The notes: generated from the sequence alone by a model not told the origin. A stretch of DNA of 6,587 nt from Candidatus Wolframiiraptor sp. EX4484-121 (GCA_002255105.1 NJEK01000053.1:1-6587); one strand, 5' to 3'; positions 1 through 6,114 are shown, counted from the first letter of the stretch. A program made the numbers and translations.

Positions 1-694
1 AGCTTCACCCCCCTGAATAATGGTATCTTGTCTCCAGCCAATCTCCCGACCAAGAACCCGAGCGCCGCATACTCATATCCGCTCAAGGGTTTTGGGATCA
101 CCACCTCGATCTCCGGAAGCCTATTCTCGTCTAGGTGTAGTCCATGGAATGGAGTTCTACCAGCTATCGCGGCCGCCAAGGCGCTGGGCCCGCCCTCCCT
201 ATTCGTCCTCGCCCCGAGAACGGAGTTCGCGTAGATTATCGCGGAGCTCTCACCCCAAGCTATGTGATCTCCATATCTCGGCCTATTTCCGGCCAAGTAG
301 GGTGTGCAGGTTAGGATCTGCCTTATCCCAAGCCTTAGATACGCTTCGATAACCTTTAACTGCTTCTCGGCGAACTGCTCCGGGAAACCGAGCTCCCTCC
401 ACCTCTCCAAGTCTATCCCACATGGGTTTAGGGTTGTTGGGACCTTGACCCTCCCATCCTCGGCGAGTTTCTCTATGAACTCCAACCCCTCTTCTCCCAA
501 GCTCTTGTAGGAGACGCCCGAGATCTGGGCGCTCTTGATCTCTATCATTCTCTCGGCGTCGTAGATCTCTCCGAGGGCTACGAGGATCTCCATCGACTTC
601 TGCACGGCGTATCCATACTCTCCCCCCACGACTTCTGCACGGCGTATCCATACTCTCCCCCCAACATCCTCTCTTCTTCCTTGGTCAGATACAT
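1..694 (-). CDS. Aconitase X / phosphomevalonate dehydratase large subunit (3'-partial, frameshifted near N-terminus)
   Basis: This is the catalytic large subunit of an AcnX-family dehydratase. In archaea beside a UbiD decarboxylase this is phosphomevalonate 5-phosphate dehydratase, which makes trans-anhydromevalonate 5-phosphate for isoprenoid lipids. With one copy of a 35-bp tandem repeat (594-663) removed, the frame from ATG 694 gives 219 visible codons. They begin [16 protein letters not shown] and include [10 protein letters not shown] (43-52), VPTTLNP (73-79), TCTPYLAG (117-124) and WGESSA...[23 protein letters not shown] (135-165), all hallmarks of the family. The SD GAGGAG (707-702) lies 7 nt upstream of that ATG. 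As sequenced, the duplication shifts the frame after about codon 22 and reaches a stop soon after. Initiation at GTG 629 or ATG 593 could still yield a nearly complete protein. The usual length is about 400 aa, so the rest lies beyond the left edge. The family call is confident; the exact substrate rests on the neighbouring UbiD gene. Confidence 0.88.
594..663. repeat. Exact 35-bp tandem direct repeat
   Basis: Bases 594-628 and 629-663 are identical and abut with no spacer. Flanking bases differ (593 t versus 628 a; 664 a versus 629 c), so the unit is exactly 35 bp. It is not a multiple of three and breaks the aconitase X frame. Deleting one copy restores an uninterrupted family-like protein. 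Confidence 0.97.
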
Positions 695-736
695 CTCTCC
701 ACTCCTCTATTGGATGTAGTCTTCAAGCCTGAGCTC

Positions 737-800
737 ATCCTCACCAGGTATCTTCGCCCTCATAAACTATCCTCACCAGGTATCTTCGCCCTCATAAACT
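737..800. repeat. Exact 32-bp tandem direct repeat
   Basis: Bases 737-768 and 769-800 are identical and abut with no spacer; flanks differ on both sides. The unit is 32 bp and therefore shifts the frame at the end of the UbiD-family gene. The reading changes from ...[14 protein letters not shown] (stop at 709-707) to ...IPGEDSL (stop at 762-760). Confidence 0.97.
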
Positions 801-2046
801 TCCCCCTATCTCTGTCGAGAGGTATCGTTGCATCCACTCCAGCCTTACAAGTTCTCCTCGTAACCTGATCTGCCGACGGATCTAAGGATGATCCGAGCTC
901 GCCTGGCTTTAGGATGAGGTCTTTGTCGAACTGGGTTCTCGTGGCTAAAGCCCACTCAACCTCGCTTGGATTCGAGATGTCTATATCCTCATCAACGACT
1001 ACCACGTGCTTCAAGCTCTTATGAGCCCTGAATGCCGCCTCGATGGCCCTCCTCCCATCCCCCTCATCCCTCTTCCTAATCCTTATCGCGCAATGTAGCC
1101 AATTACATCCGCCACCTGTCAGCCTTACATCCAGGACGTTACAGACCTTCGAGACCTCCTTGAAGATCGTGGCCTCCCTCGGAGTTCCCATCAAGAATCT
1201 ATGCTCCGAGCCTCCGGGTAGGATCTGCTGGAAGATTGGATCCCTCCTCATGGTTATACAATTTATCTCTATGACCCTCTGCTTTCTCACTATGTCGTAG
1301 GTTCCGGTCACATCTATGAATGGCCCCTCATCAGCCCACTCATCCGTCACCCTACCCTCCAAGACCACCTCACATTCGGCTGGGACGAGTAGATTGTTTG
1401 TCACCGTCCAGGTGTATTTCATGGGCTTTAGGGCGTTGGCTATGTCTAGTTCGCTCACCCCTAGCTTCCATGAGACTGCCGAGGCGAGCATGAATGCCGG
1501 ATGGTTTCCGATCGTTATCGCCACATCCCTATTCCCCCTCTCGATATACTTGTTCAGATGTCTTGGAAGGATTCTGGCGACGAGCCTATTCCTCCCGATC
1601 AGCATCAACCTATGATAGCTCGCGTTAAATCCATATTCGGGGTCATAGGCTATGACTATCCCCGCGGTTAGGTATGGTCCGCCATCCTTCTCGCCGAAGA
1701 TTAGGAATGGAAGCCTCCTCAGATCCGGATCATGTATGATTATCTCTTGGCATGGGGCATTCTTCACGATCTCGCCCTTACTTGGATTCTCGATAGCGTG
1801 GATCAGTTTATCGAGCAGTTCTCCCTCACCAATATTCAAGCTCTTCGCGACGAGCCCTCTATCGGCCGTCATGTTCGCCGCCAACCTAAAGCCTTCATGT
1901 CCATCGATGTTCGTGAAGATCACAGGTCTTGGGTCGAGCTTCTTGATAAGGGCTGGGATCTCGAATCTCGTCGAGACCCTCCTATCGATCCTCGCCAGGA
2001 TTCCGAGCATGTCGAGCTTGGAGAGAAACTCTCTAAGCCCCGCCAT
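760..2046 (-). CDS. UbiD-family decarboxylase, probable anhydromevalonate phosphate decarboxylase
   Basis: This 428-aa protein belongs to the prenyl-FMN-dependent UbiD decarboxylase family. Beside aconitase X the likely reaction is decarboxylation of trans-anhydromevalonate 5-phosphate to isopentenyl phosphate in the archaeal mevalonate pathway. Family motifs are in order: NASYHR (141-146, metal and cofactor binding region), the RHLNKYIERG stretch (162-171), the acidic catalytic motif DEGPFIDVTGTYD (239-251), LPGGSEHRFLMG (276-287), and ALATRTQFDKDL (367-378). Activity should need prenylated FMN made by a UbiX-type partner, not seen here. The start ATG has no clear SD but lies about 29 nt from an A/T-rich box, consistent with a leaderless mRNA. 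The C-terminus is altered by the 32-bp duplication: the last nine residues expected (ELRLEDYIQ) are replaced by SL. Without it the gene would end 12 nt before the aconitase X ATG, a tight operon spacing. Other UbiD substrates cannot be excluded from sequence alone. Confidence 0.9.
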   Translation of the reverse strand: MAGLREFLSKLDMLGILARIDRRVSTRFEIPALIKKLDPRPVIFTNIDGHEGFRLAANMTADRGLVAKSLNIGEGELLDKLIHAIENPSKGEIVKNAPCQEIIIHDPDLRRLPFLIFGEKDGGPYLTAGIVIAYDPEYGFNASYHRLMLIGRNRLVARILPRHLNKYIERGNRDVAITIGNHPAFMLASAVSWKLGVSELDIANALKPMKYTWTVTNNLLVPAECEVVLEGRVTDEWADEGPFIDVTGTYDIVRKQRVIEINCITMRRDPIFQQILPGGSEHRFLMGTPREATIFKEVSKVCNVLDVRLTGGGCNWLHCAIRIRKRDEGDGRRAIEAAFRAHKSLKHVVVVDEDIDISNPSEVEWALATRTQFDKDLILKPGELGSSLDPSADQVTRRTCKAGVDATIPLDRDRGKFMRAKIPGEDSL

Positions 2047-2070
2047 CCCGAAACATATTCGATTAGCTTG

Positions 2071-2080
2071 GATTTAATTC
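2071..2080 (-). promoter_or_regulatory. Candidate TATA box for the UbiD-aconitase X operon
   Basis: On the minus strand this reads GAATTAAATC, preceded by a G-G. Its centre is about 29 nt from the A of the UbiD-family ATG (2046), the spacing expected for an archaeal leaderless transcript. No SD precedes that ATG, which fits. This is a spacing and composition argument only. Confidence 0.4.
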
Positions 2081-2095
2081 CATAACCTTGGCCAA

Positions 2096-2159
2096 CATGC
2101 TCGGTAGACCCCTTACTCCAGGGATCTCGCAACCTCCTCGATGTTGCTATTTGAGCATG
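2096..2159. repeat. Nested inverted repeats in the divergent intergenic region
   Basis: CATGCTC (2096-2102) is the perfect reverse complement of GAGCATG (2153-2159). Inside lie GACCCC/GGGATC (2107-2112/2121-2126, one mismatch) and GCAAC/GTTGC (2129-2133/2143-2147). Together they could fold as a three-way junction. There is no T-arm GTTC motif, so it is not a tRNA. It may be an operator region, part of a small RNA, or chance. Confidence 0.35.
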
Positions 2160-2180
2160 AATTTGAGGATGACCCCGTTA

Positions 2181-2189
2181 AGTATATCT
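2181..2189 (+). promoter_or_regulatory. Candidate TATA box for the ClC-phosphoesterase operon
   Basis: AGTATATCT sits in an A/T-rich stretch (about 2178-2210). Transcription would start near 2210-2214 and leave a leader of about 45 nt. A second TATA-like element, CTATATC at 2204-2210, would give a leader of about 20 nt. Neither choice can be settled from sequence. Confidence 0.3.
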
Positions 2190-2211
2190 AATCATATTTT
2201 GGCCTATATCG

Positions 2212-2249
2212 TGGAGGCGATTCTCCAACCTTGAAGCCAGGTCTCAAGG
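2212..2249 (+). promoter_or_regulatory. Two adjacent hairpins in the ClC gene leader
   Basis: TGGAG (2212-2216) pairs with CTCCA (2223-2227) around a 6-nt loop. CCTTGA (2229-2234) pairs with TCAAGG (2244-2249) around a 9-nt loop. The 3' arm of the second hairpin contains most of AAGGA (2246-2250), the weak SD for the ATG at 2256, so pairing could limit initiation there. Short stems like these can arise by chance. Confidence 0.35.
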
Positions 2250-2255
2250 AAAGCT

Positions 2256-4031
2256 ATGGGGGGTGAGGGTGGAGTGGAGATCCTGAAGATTCCGGTGAAG
2301 CCTAGGCTTCCGAGCTATGCTAGGAGGTGGATTCTCCTAGACGTGTTGGGGTGCGTGGTCGGGGTTCTCGGGGGGTTGGGGGCCGTCCTCTTTAGGCTCA
2401 TGATCTCCGTAAACCACATGCTCTTCTTCGACGTGATCCTCCCCCACATCTCACTCAATTTCGGCGGGACTAATCTCGGGGTGATCCTGCTGCCAGCCCT
2501 AGGAGGCCTGATAATAGGGCCTATAATCACGAGGCTTGCCCCGGAGACTAAGGGCCATGGGGTCCCGGAGGTCTTGGAGGCCGCTACCCTTAGGGGTGGT
2601 AGGATTAGGAAGCGGGTCGCATTTCTTAAGGTGATAGTCTCCTCGATAACCATAGGCTCTGGGGGGAGTGCTGGAAGGGAGGGGCCTATAGCTCAGATAG
2701 GGGCAACGCTTGGATCGATCATGGGTCAATTGTTTAAGCTCGGTCCGCGGGACATGAAGCTCTTGGTCGTCTGCGGGTTGGCGGCGGGTATAGCCGGAAC
2801 CTTCAACGCCCCTCTCGGCGGAGCCCTCTTCGGGCTGGAGATCCTGTACAGGGGTATTGGATTATTCAACGCTATGCCCGTGATCCTCTCCTCGGTTATA
2901 GGCGCGACCGTTGCCTCCGTATTTCTAGGGCGTAAACCAGCCTTTAACCCCGAGGGGGTGACCACGTGGACGCCTCAGGAGCTCCCGCTCTATCTCCTCC
3001 TCGGAGTCGTGTTTGGGATACTCTCGATCCTTTGGGTTAAGGTCTTCTACGCCGTCGAGAACTTCTTCGAGAAGCTTAATGCATCTCCTCAGCTGAAGCC
3101 GGCCATAGGTGGATTGATTGTGGGGCTGATAGGCGTATTCTACGCCCGCTATGGGATCATGGGGGTTGGATATGAGGGAATAGATCTGGTGTTGGCCGGG
3201 AAGCTCACCTTAACCCTCCTCATACTCCTAGGATTCTTGAAGATATTGGCAACATCTTTCACGATAGGATCTGGGGGTAGCGGCGGGATCTTCGCCCCAA
3301 GCCTCTACATAGGGTCGATGTTTGGGGGAGCGCTGGGGATTCTATTCCACACCATGTTTCCGTCGATAGTAACCCAGCCCGCAACCTACGCCTTGGCTGG
3401 GATGGCCGCTCTATTTGCCGGAGCCGCTCAAGCACCCATAAACGTCATAATAATGATACCTGAGATGTCCGGGACGTTCACCCTCATTCCGCCGATAATG
3501 GCATCCTCGGCCACGAGCTTCTTCATAGCATGGCTCATCCTCAGGGGATCCTCGATCTACACGATAAAGCTTGAGAGGAGGGGGATTAGGCTTAGGATGA
3601 GTAGATCATTCATCCTGGACTCGATCAAGGTTGAGGAGGTGATGAATAGAAACGTGGTCACCCTCTCACCCGAGATGCCCGTCCCAGCCCTTGAAACCCT
3701 CTTCGAGGAATATCATCACACGGGCTACCCGGTGGTCGAGGATGGAAAGCTCGTCGGAATAGTGACTATCAGCGATGTCCAGAAGGTTCCTCCGGAGAAG
3801 AGGGAGAAGCTTAAGATCAGGGATATAGCTTCGAGGAGGCTCGTGGTGACCTATCCGGATGAGACCGTCCATCAAGCCCTAGACAAGATGTATGTTAAGG
3901 ATGTTGGGAGGTTGCCCGTGGTCGATAGACGCGATCCAAGGAAAATTCTCGGAATAATCTCGAAGCACGACATACTTAAGGCCTTCGAACTTGCTGAGAG
4001 GAGGGAGGCTGAGGAAGCTGAAGGTGTTTGA
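2256..4031 (+). CDS. ClC-family chloride channel/transporter with two CBS domains
   Basis: This 591-aa integral membrane protein of the ClC family moves chloride or a related anion across the cytoplasmic membrane. The membrane part spans about residues 25-430. Filter motifs are GHGVPE (100-105), GREGP (140-144, with the gating Glu142), GSGGSGGIFAP (338-348), and Tyr435 in the position of the central tyrosine. Two CBS domains follow, about 458-510 and 520-580, and probably sense adenine nucleotides. The inner proton-transfer glutamate of the E. coli exchanger appears to be Ile196 here, next to the conserved Glu195. GREGP argues against the fluoride-specific ClC-F branch. Two starts are possible: ATG 2256 with weak AAGGA, or GTG 2274 with a better SD, GGTGAG (2262-2267), 6 nt upstream, giving 585 aa. 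The stop lies 2 nt before the phosphoesterase ATG, so the two genes are likely cotranscribed. Confidence 0.95.
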   Translation: MGGEGGVEILKIPVKPRLPSYARRWILLDVLGCVVGVLGGLGAVLFRLMISVNHMLFFDVILPHISLNFGGTNLGVILLPALGGLIIGPIITRLAPETKGHGVPEVLEAATLRGGRIRKRVAFLKVIVSSITIGSGGSAGREGPIAQIGATLGSIMGQLFKLGPRDMKLLVVCGLAAGIAGTFNAPLGGALFGLEILYRGIGLFNAMPVILSSVIGATVASVFLGRKPAFNPEGVTTWTPQELPLYLLLGVVFGILSILWVKVFYAVENFFEKLNASPQLKPAIGGLIVGLIGVFYARYGIMGVGYEGIDLVLAGKLTLTLLILLGFLKILATSFTIGSGGSGGIFAPSLYIGSMFGGALGILFHTMFPSIVTQPATYALAGMAALFAGAAQAPINVIIMIPEMSGTFTLIPPIMASSATSFFIAWLILRGSSIYTIKLERRGIRLRMSRSFILDSIKVEEVMNRNVVTLSPEMPVPALETLFEEYHHTGYPVVEDGKLVGIVTISDVQKVPPEKREKLKIRDIASRRLVVTYPDETVHQALDKMYVKDVGRLPVVDRRDPRKILGIISKHDILKAFELAERREAEEAEGV

Positions 4032-4033
4032 GG

Positions 4034-4390
4034 ATGCCTATCTTCGTGATCCACGAACATCATGCTAGGAGGGCCGGCCTACACTACGATCTTAGACTGG
4101 AGCTGGATGGTGTTCTGAAGTCTTGGGCGTTTAGGAAGGAGCCTCCGACCGTTAGGGGTGTTAAGAGGCTTGGGATACCTCAGCCAGACCACCACCTATC
4201 CTACGCGGACTTCGAGGGAGTTATCGAGGAGGGCTATGGGGCCGGATTGGTTAAGATCTGGGACAAGGGCGAGTTCAAGCTCTTGAAGAGGGATGAGAAG
4301 AAGATCGTCTTCTACGCTTTTGGATCGAGGCTTAAGGGTAGATACGTCTTGATAGATATCGGGAGGGGTTGGCTCCTCTTTAAGACCTAA
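4034..4390 (+). CDS. Stand-alone DNA 3'-phosphoesterase (LigD PE domain)
   Basis: This 118-aa protein consists of only the 3'-phosphoesterase domain found in bacterial DNA ligase D. Such enzymes trim 3'-phosphates and 3'-ribonucleotides from DNA ends during repair. Free-standing archaeal forms are known from Korarchaeum and Methanosarcina. Numbering from the upstream TTG at 4028, the signature runs HEHHARRAGLHYDLRLE (9-25), LKSWAF (30-35), DHHLSYADFEG (54-64) and EEGYGAGLVKIWDKGEF (67-83). His19, Asp21, Arg23, His55 and Tyr59 match catalytic positions of LigD. The first catalytic His (11 or 12) is one or two residues farther from His19 than in LigD. I chose ATG 4034 because AAGGTG (4021-4026) lies 7 nt before it, while TTG 4028 has no suitable site. 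No ligase, polymerase or Ku gene is nearby; its pairing with an anion transporter has no obvious functional logic. Confidence 0.9.
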   Translation: MPIFVIHEHHARRAGLHYDLRLELDGVLKSWAFRKEPPTVRGVKRLGIPQPDHHLSYADFEGVIEEGYGAGLVKIWDKGEFKLLKRDEKKIVFYAFGSRLKGRYVLIDIGRGWLLFKT

Positions 4391-4392
4391 CC

Positions 4393-4402
4393 CTAAAATA
4401 AT
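4393..4402 (+). promoter_or_regulatory. Candidate TATA box of the suf operon
   Basis: CTAAAATAAT starts 3 nt after the phosphoesterase stop and is centred about 29 nt upstream of the sufC TTG. SufC has no SD, so a leaderless transcript beginning at or next to the TTG is the simplest reading. Confidence 0.45.
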
Positions 4403-4406
4403 TGGG

Positions 4407-4425
4407 GCCATGAACCATTCATGGC
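4407..4425. promoter_or_regulatory. Perfect inverted repeat abutting the sufC start, candidate operator
   Basis: GCCATGAA (4407-4414) and TTCATGGC (4418-4425) are perfect reverse complements separated by CCA. The palindrome fills the space between the TATA-like box and the TTG start codon. If the mRNA is leaderless the palindrome is not transcribed, which favours a DNA-binding site for a repressor over an RNA hairpin. The regulator is unknown; an iron- or Fe-S-sensing factor is a guess from the genes controlled. Confidence 0.5.
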
Positions 4426-5160
4426 TTGCTCAAGCTGGAGAATCTACATGTCTCGATCAATGGTAGGCTCGTCCTCCGAGGGGTGGATCTGGAGATAGGG
4501 GATGGAGAGGTCCACGTCCTCTTCGGCCCGAATGGGTCTGGGAAGACCTCCCTCGCCATGAGCATACTCGGTTATCCGGGCTACAGGGTTCTCTCGGGAA
4601 GGATAATCTTCGATGGAGTCGATATAACGGATAAGCCGATGGATGAGAGGGTTAGGATGGGGATCGGGGTCGTCTTCCAAAATCCCCCGAAGATCTATGG
4701 GGTTAGGCTGAAGGACTTGATCAAGATGATCTCAAAGTCTAAGCTGAATCGTGTGGAGATCTCAGGGTTGATGGATAGATTAAACATAGACTCAAGCCTC
4801 CTAAACAGGTATCTCAACGTCGGATTCTCCGGAGGGGAGATCAAGAGGTCTGAGATAGCCTTGGTCCTGGCGATGAAGCCTAGGCTCATGATCTTGGATG
4901 AGCCTGATTCTGGAGTGGACTTGGATAATCTCCAGCTAATTGGGAGGGAGCTGGCCGAGAACTTCGAGGATAGATCCGGGCTGATAATAACCCATCATGG
5001 ATATATCTTGAACTATGTCAAGCCCGTTAAGGCCCACGTCATGATAAACGGCGTCATAGTCTGCGATGGAGACCCTGAGAAGATCTTGAGTAGGATTAGG
5101 GAGAGCGGCTATAGGTGGTGTAGGAGATGCTACGAGATGAAGATGTCAGAAAGGCTCTAG
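4426..5160 (+). CDS. sufC: SufC, Fe-S cluster assembly ATPase
   Basis: This 244-aa ABC-type cytoplasmic ATPase drives conformational change in the SufB/D scaffold during iron-sulfur cluster assembly. Visible elements are Walker A GPNGSGKT (34-41), the Q-loop VVFQNP (82-87), the signature GFSGGEIKRSEI (133-144), Walker B LMILDEPDSGVDLD (154-167) with catalytic Glu159, and the switch His190 in ITHHGYIL. The FSGGE.KR.E form and the THH.YILNYVKP segment are typical of SufC and not of general transport ATPases. No membrane partner is encoded. The start is TTG: an in-frame stop at 4411-4413 leaves no upstream ATG, and the N-terminus MLKLENLHV matches the family. The C-terminus overlaps sufB by 34 nt, indicating translational coupling. 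The tail has a CRRC cluster (232-235) that might bind metal, though this is unproven. Confidence 0.94.
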   Translation: MLKLENLHVSINGRLVLRGVDLEIGDGEVHVLFGPNGSGKTSLAMSILGYPGYRVLSGRIIFDGVDITDKPMDERVRMGIGVVFQNPPKIYGVRLKDLIKMISKSKLNRVEISGLMDRLNIDSSLLNRYLNVGFSGGEIKRSEIALVLAMKPRLMILDEPDSGVDLDNLQLIGRELAENFEDRSGLIITHHGYILNYVKPVKAHVMINGVIVCDGDPEKILSRIRESGYRWCRRCYEMKMSERL

Positions 5161-6029
5161 AGAAGCCCGCGAAGTACGGCGCGGACCTAGACCTATCGAG
5201 CTATGGGTTTGGAGAGGCCGAGGAGTTCGCGGAGATAGATAGGGATGTGAGTAGGAGGGGGATGGAGGTCGGGGTGGATCTCGATAAGAGAAGATATCTC
5301 AGCACCTTCCTCCACGTCGACTACTCGACGGTTTACAAATCCGTTCAAAGACAGTTTAAGGATGATTTGGAGCTCATGACGATCGACGAGGCGTTAAGAA
5401 GATACAATTGGGTTCGTGGCCTCTTCTGGAGGCTCAGGGATCCGTGCGAGGACAAGTATACAGCTTTCGCGGCATTAAATGCTAGGGGAGGATACTTCAT
5501 GAGGATCCTTGAGGGTAGGAAGATCTTGATACCGATCCAAGCATGCTTCCTCCTATTCACCCAGGGAATAATCCAGCCCGTCCACAACCTCATAATAGCT
5601 GAACCCGGATCCGAGGCCCACATCTTAACGGGATGCACGATACATCCAAGGGTGACGAGGGGATTGCATCTCGGAGTCACGGAGATCTATGTTAGAAAGG
5701 GTGCTAAGCTAACCTACACCATGGTTCATAGGTGGGGGCCTGAATTCGATGTTAGGTCTAGGACCGGGATCTTGGTCGAGGATGGAGGCGTGTTTGTGAG
5801 CAATTACGTGATGCTTGGAGAGCTTCGGACATTCCAGTCTCAGCCATCCGCGAGATTGATCGGATCGTCTTCGAGGACGAGCATGAATAACGTCGTCTAT
5901 CTTAGGGGGAGGTCGGAGATGGATCTTGGGGGAGAGGTCTTACTCGAGGGAGCTGGATCGAGGGCAGAGATAATCCTAAGCTCGGTCGCCGCCGACGACG
6001 CTAAGATAACCACCCGCGGCAGGAGTTAG
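5127..6029 (+). CDS. sufB: SufB/SufD-family Fe-S scaffold, lacking the C-terminal domain
   Basis: This 300-aa scaffold subunit of the Suf machinery forms a beta-helix that with SufC builds Fe-S clusters. The N-terminus, with ALEKPAKYGADLDLSSYGF (10-28), matches the normal start of archaeal homologues. Core motifs are VHNLIIAEPGSEAHILTGC (152-170), GLHLGVTEIYVRKGAKLTYTMVH (179-201), and the EIILSSVAADDAKITTRGRS end (281-300). Typical archaeal members are about 400 aa. They continue after the RG with final beta strands, a conserved Cys-containing segment and C-terminal helices that dock SufC; all of that is missing. Only 85 nt separate this stop from the next start, so the missing part is not simply in another frame. 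It may be a natural short form like the minimal methanogen systems, a deletion, or a damaged gene. ATG 5127 has GGTGGTG (5114-5120) 6 nt upstream and overlaps sufC. No SufS, SufU or second SufB/D gene is visible. Confidence 0.88.
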   Translation: MLRDEDVRKALEKPAKYGADLDLSSYGFGEAEEFAEIDRDVSRRGMEVGVDLDKRRYLSTFLHVDYSTVYKSVQRQFKDDLELMTIDEALRRYNWVRGLFWRLRDPCEDKYTAFAALNARGGYFMRILEGRKILIPIQACFLLFTQGIIQPVHNLIIAEPGSEAHILTGCTIHPRVTRGLHLGVTEIYVRKGAKLTYTMVHRWGPEFDVRSRTGILVEDGGVFVSNYVMLGELRTFQSQPSARLIGSSSRTSMNNVVYLRGRSEMDLGGEVLLEGAGSRAEIILSSVAADDAKITTRGRS

Positions 6030-6114
6030 GAGAACTATAGAGCTCGCCTTGAAGGGATTTTGAGATGGTAAGGCTTATCAAGTCGATCCAATCCCTCATG
6101 GGCAGGTGTGGTTA
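6030..6114. other. Spacer between sufB and the PEBP gene
   Basis: This spacer is short. It holds a 14-codon stretch in another frame (6019-6060, stop 6061-6063) reading AGVRRTIELALKGF, which loosely resembles the normal SufB C-terminal end (...LIV.GF). A 17-codon ATG reading frame starting at 6065 has no support. The SD for the next gene lies at 6104-6108. No clear terminator is seen. Confidence 0.5.

Noticed and set aside
20..352. Plus-strand open frames over the aconitase X and UbiD genes
   Set aside because: They are antisense shadows of well-supported minus-strand genes with low-complexity Ser/Pro/Arg-rich products and no start signals.
283..651. A 122-aa minus-strand open frame
   Set aside because: It is a frame-shifted shadow of aconitase X created by the 35-bp duplication; its Arg-rich sequence has no family features.
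1920..2132. A 70-aa minus-strand frame overlapping the UbiD start
   Set aside because: It overlaps conserved UbiD coding sequence in another frame and has no recognisable domain.
2096..2159. A tRNA gene suggested by a 7-bp outer stem
   Set aside because: There is no T-arm GTTC motif, no normal D-arm, and only two inner hairpins.
2205..2255. Fluoride riboswitch in front of the ClC gene
   Set aside because: The leader has GGCGATT-like bases and hairpins, but the pseudoknot and conserved loop sequence of the crcB motif are not present, and the protein has GREGP instead of a ClC-F filter.
4407..4425. Transcription terminator after the phosphoesterase gene
   Set aside because: The palindrome has no T-tract after it and sits directly on the sufC start with a TATA-like box in front, so an operator fits better.
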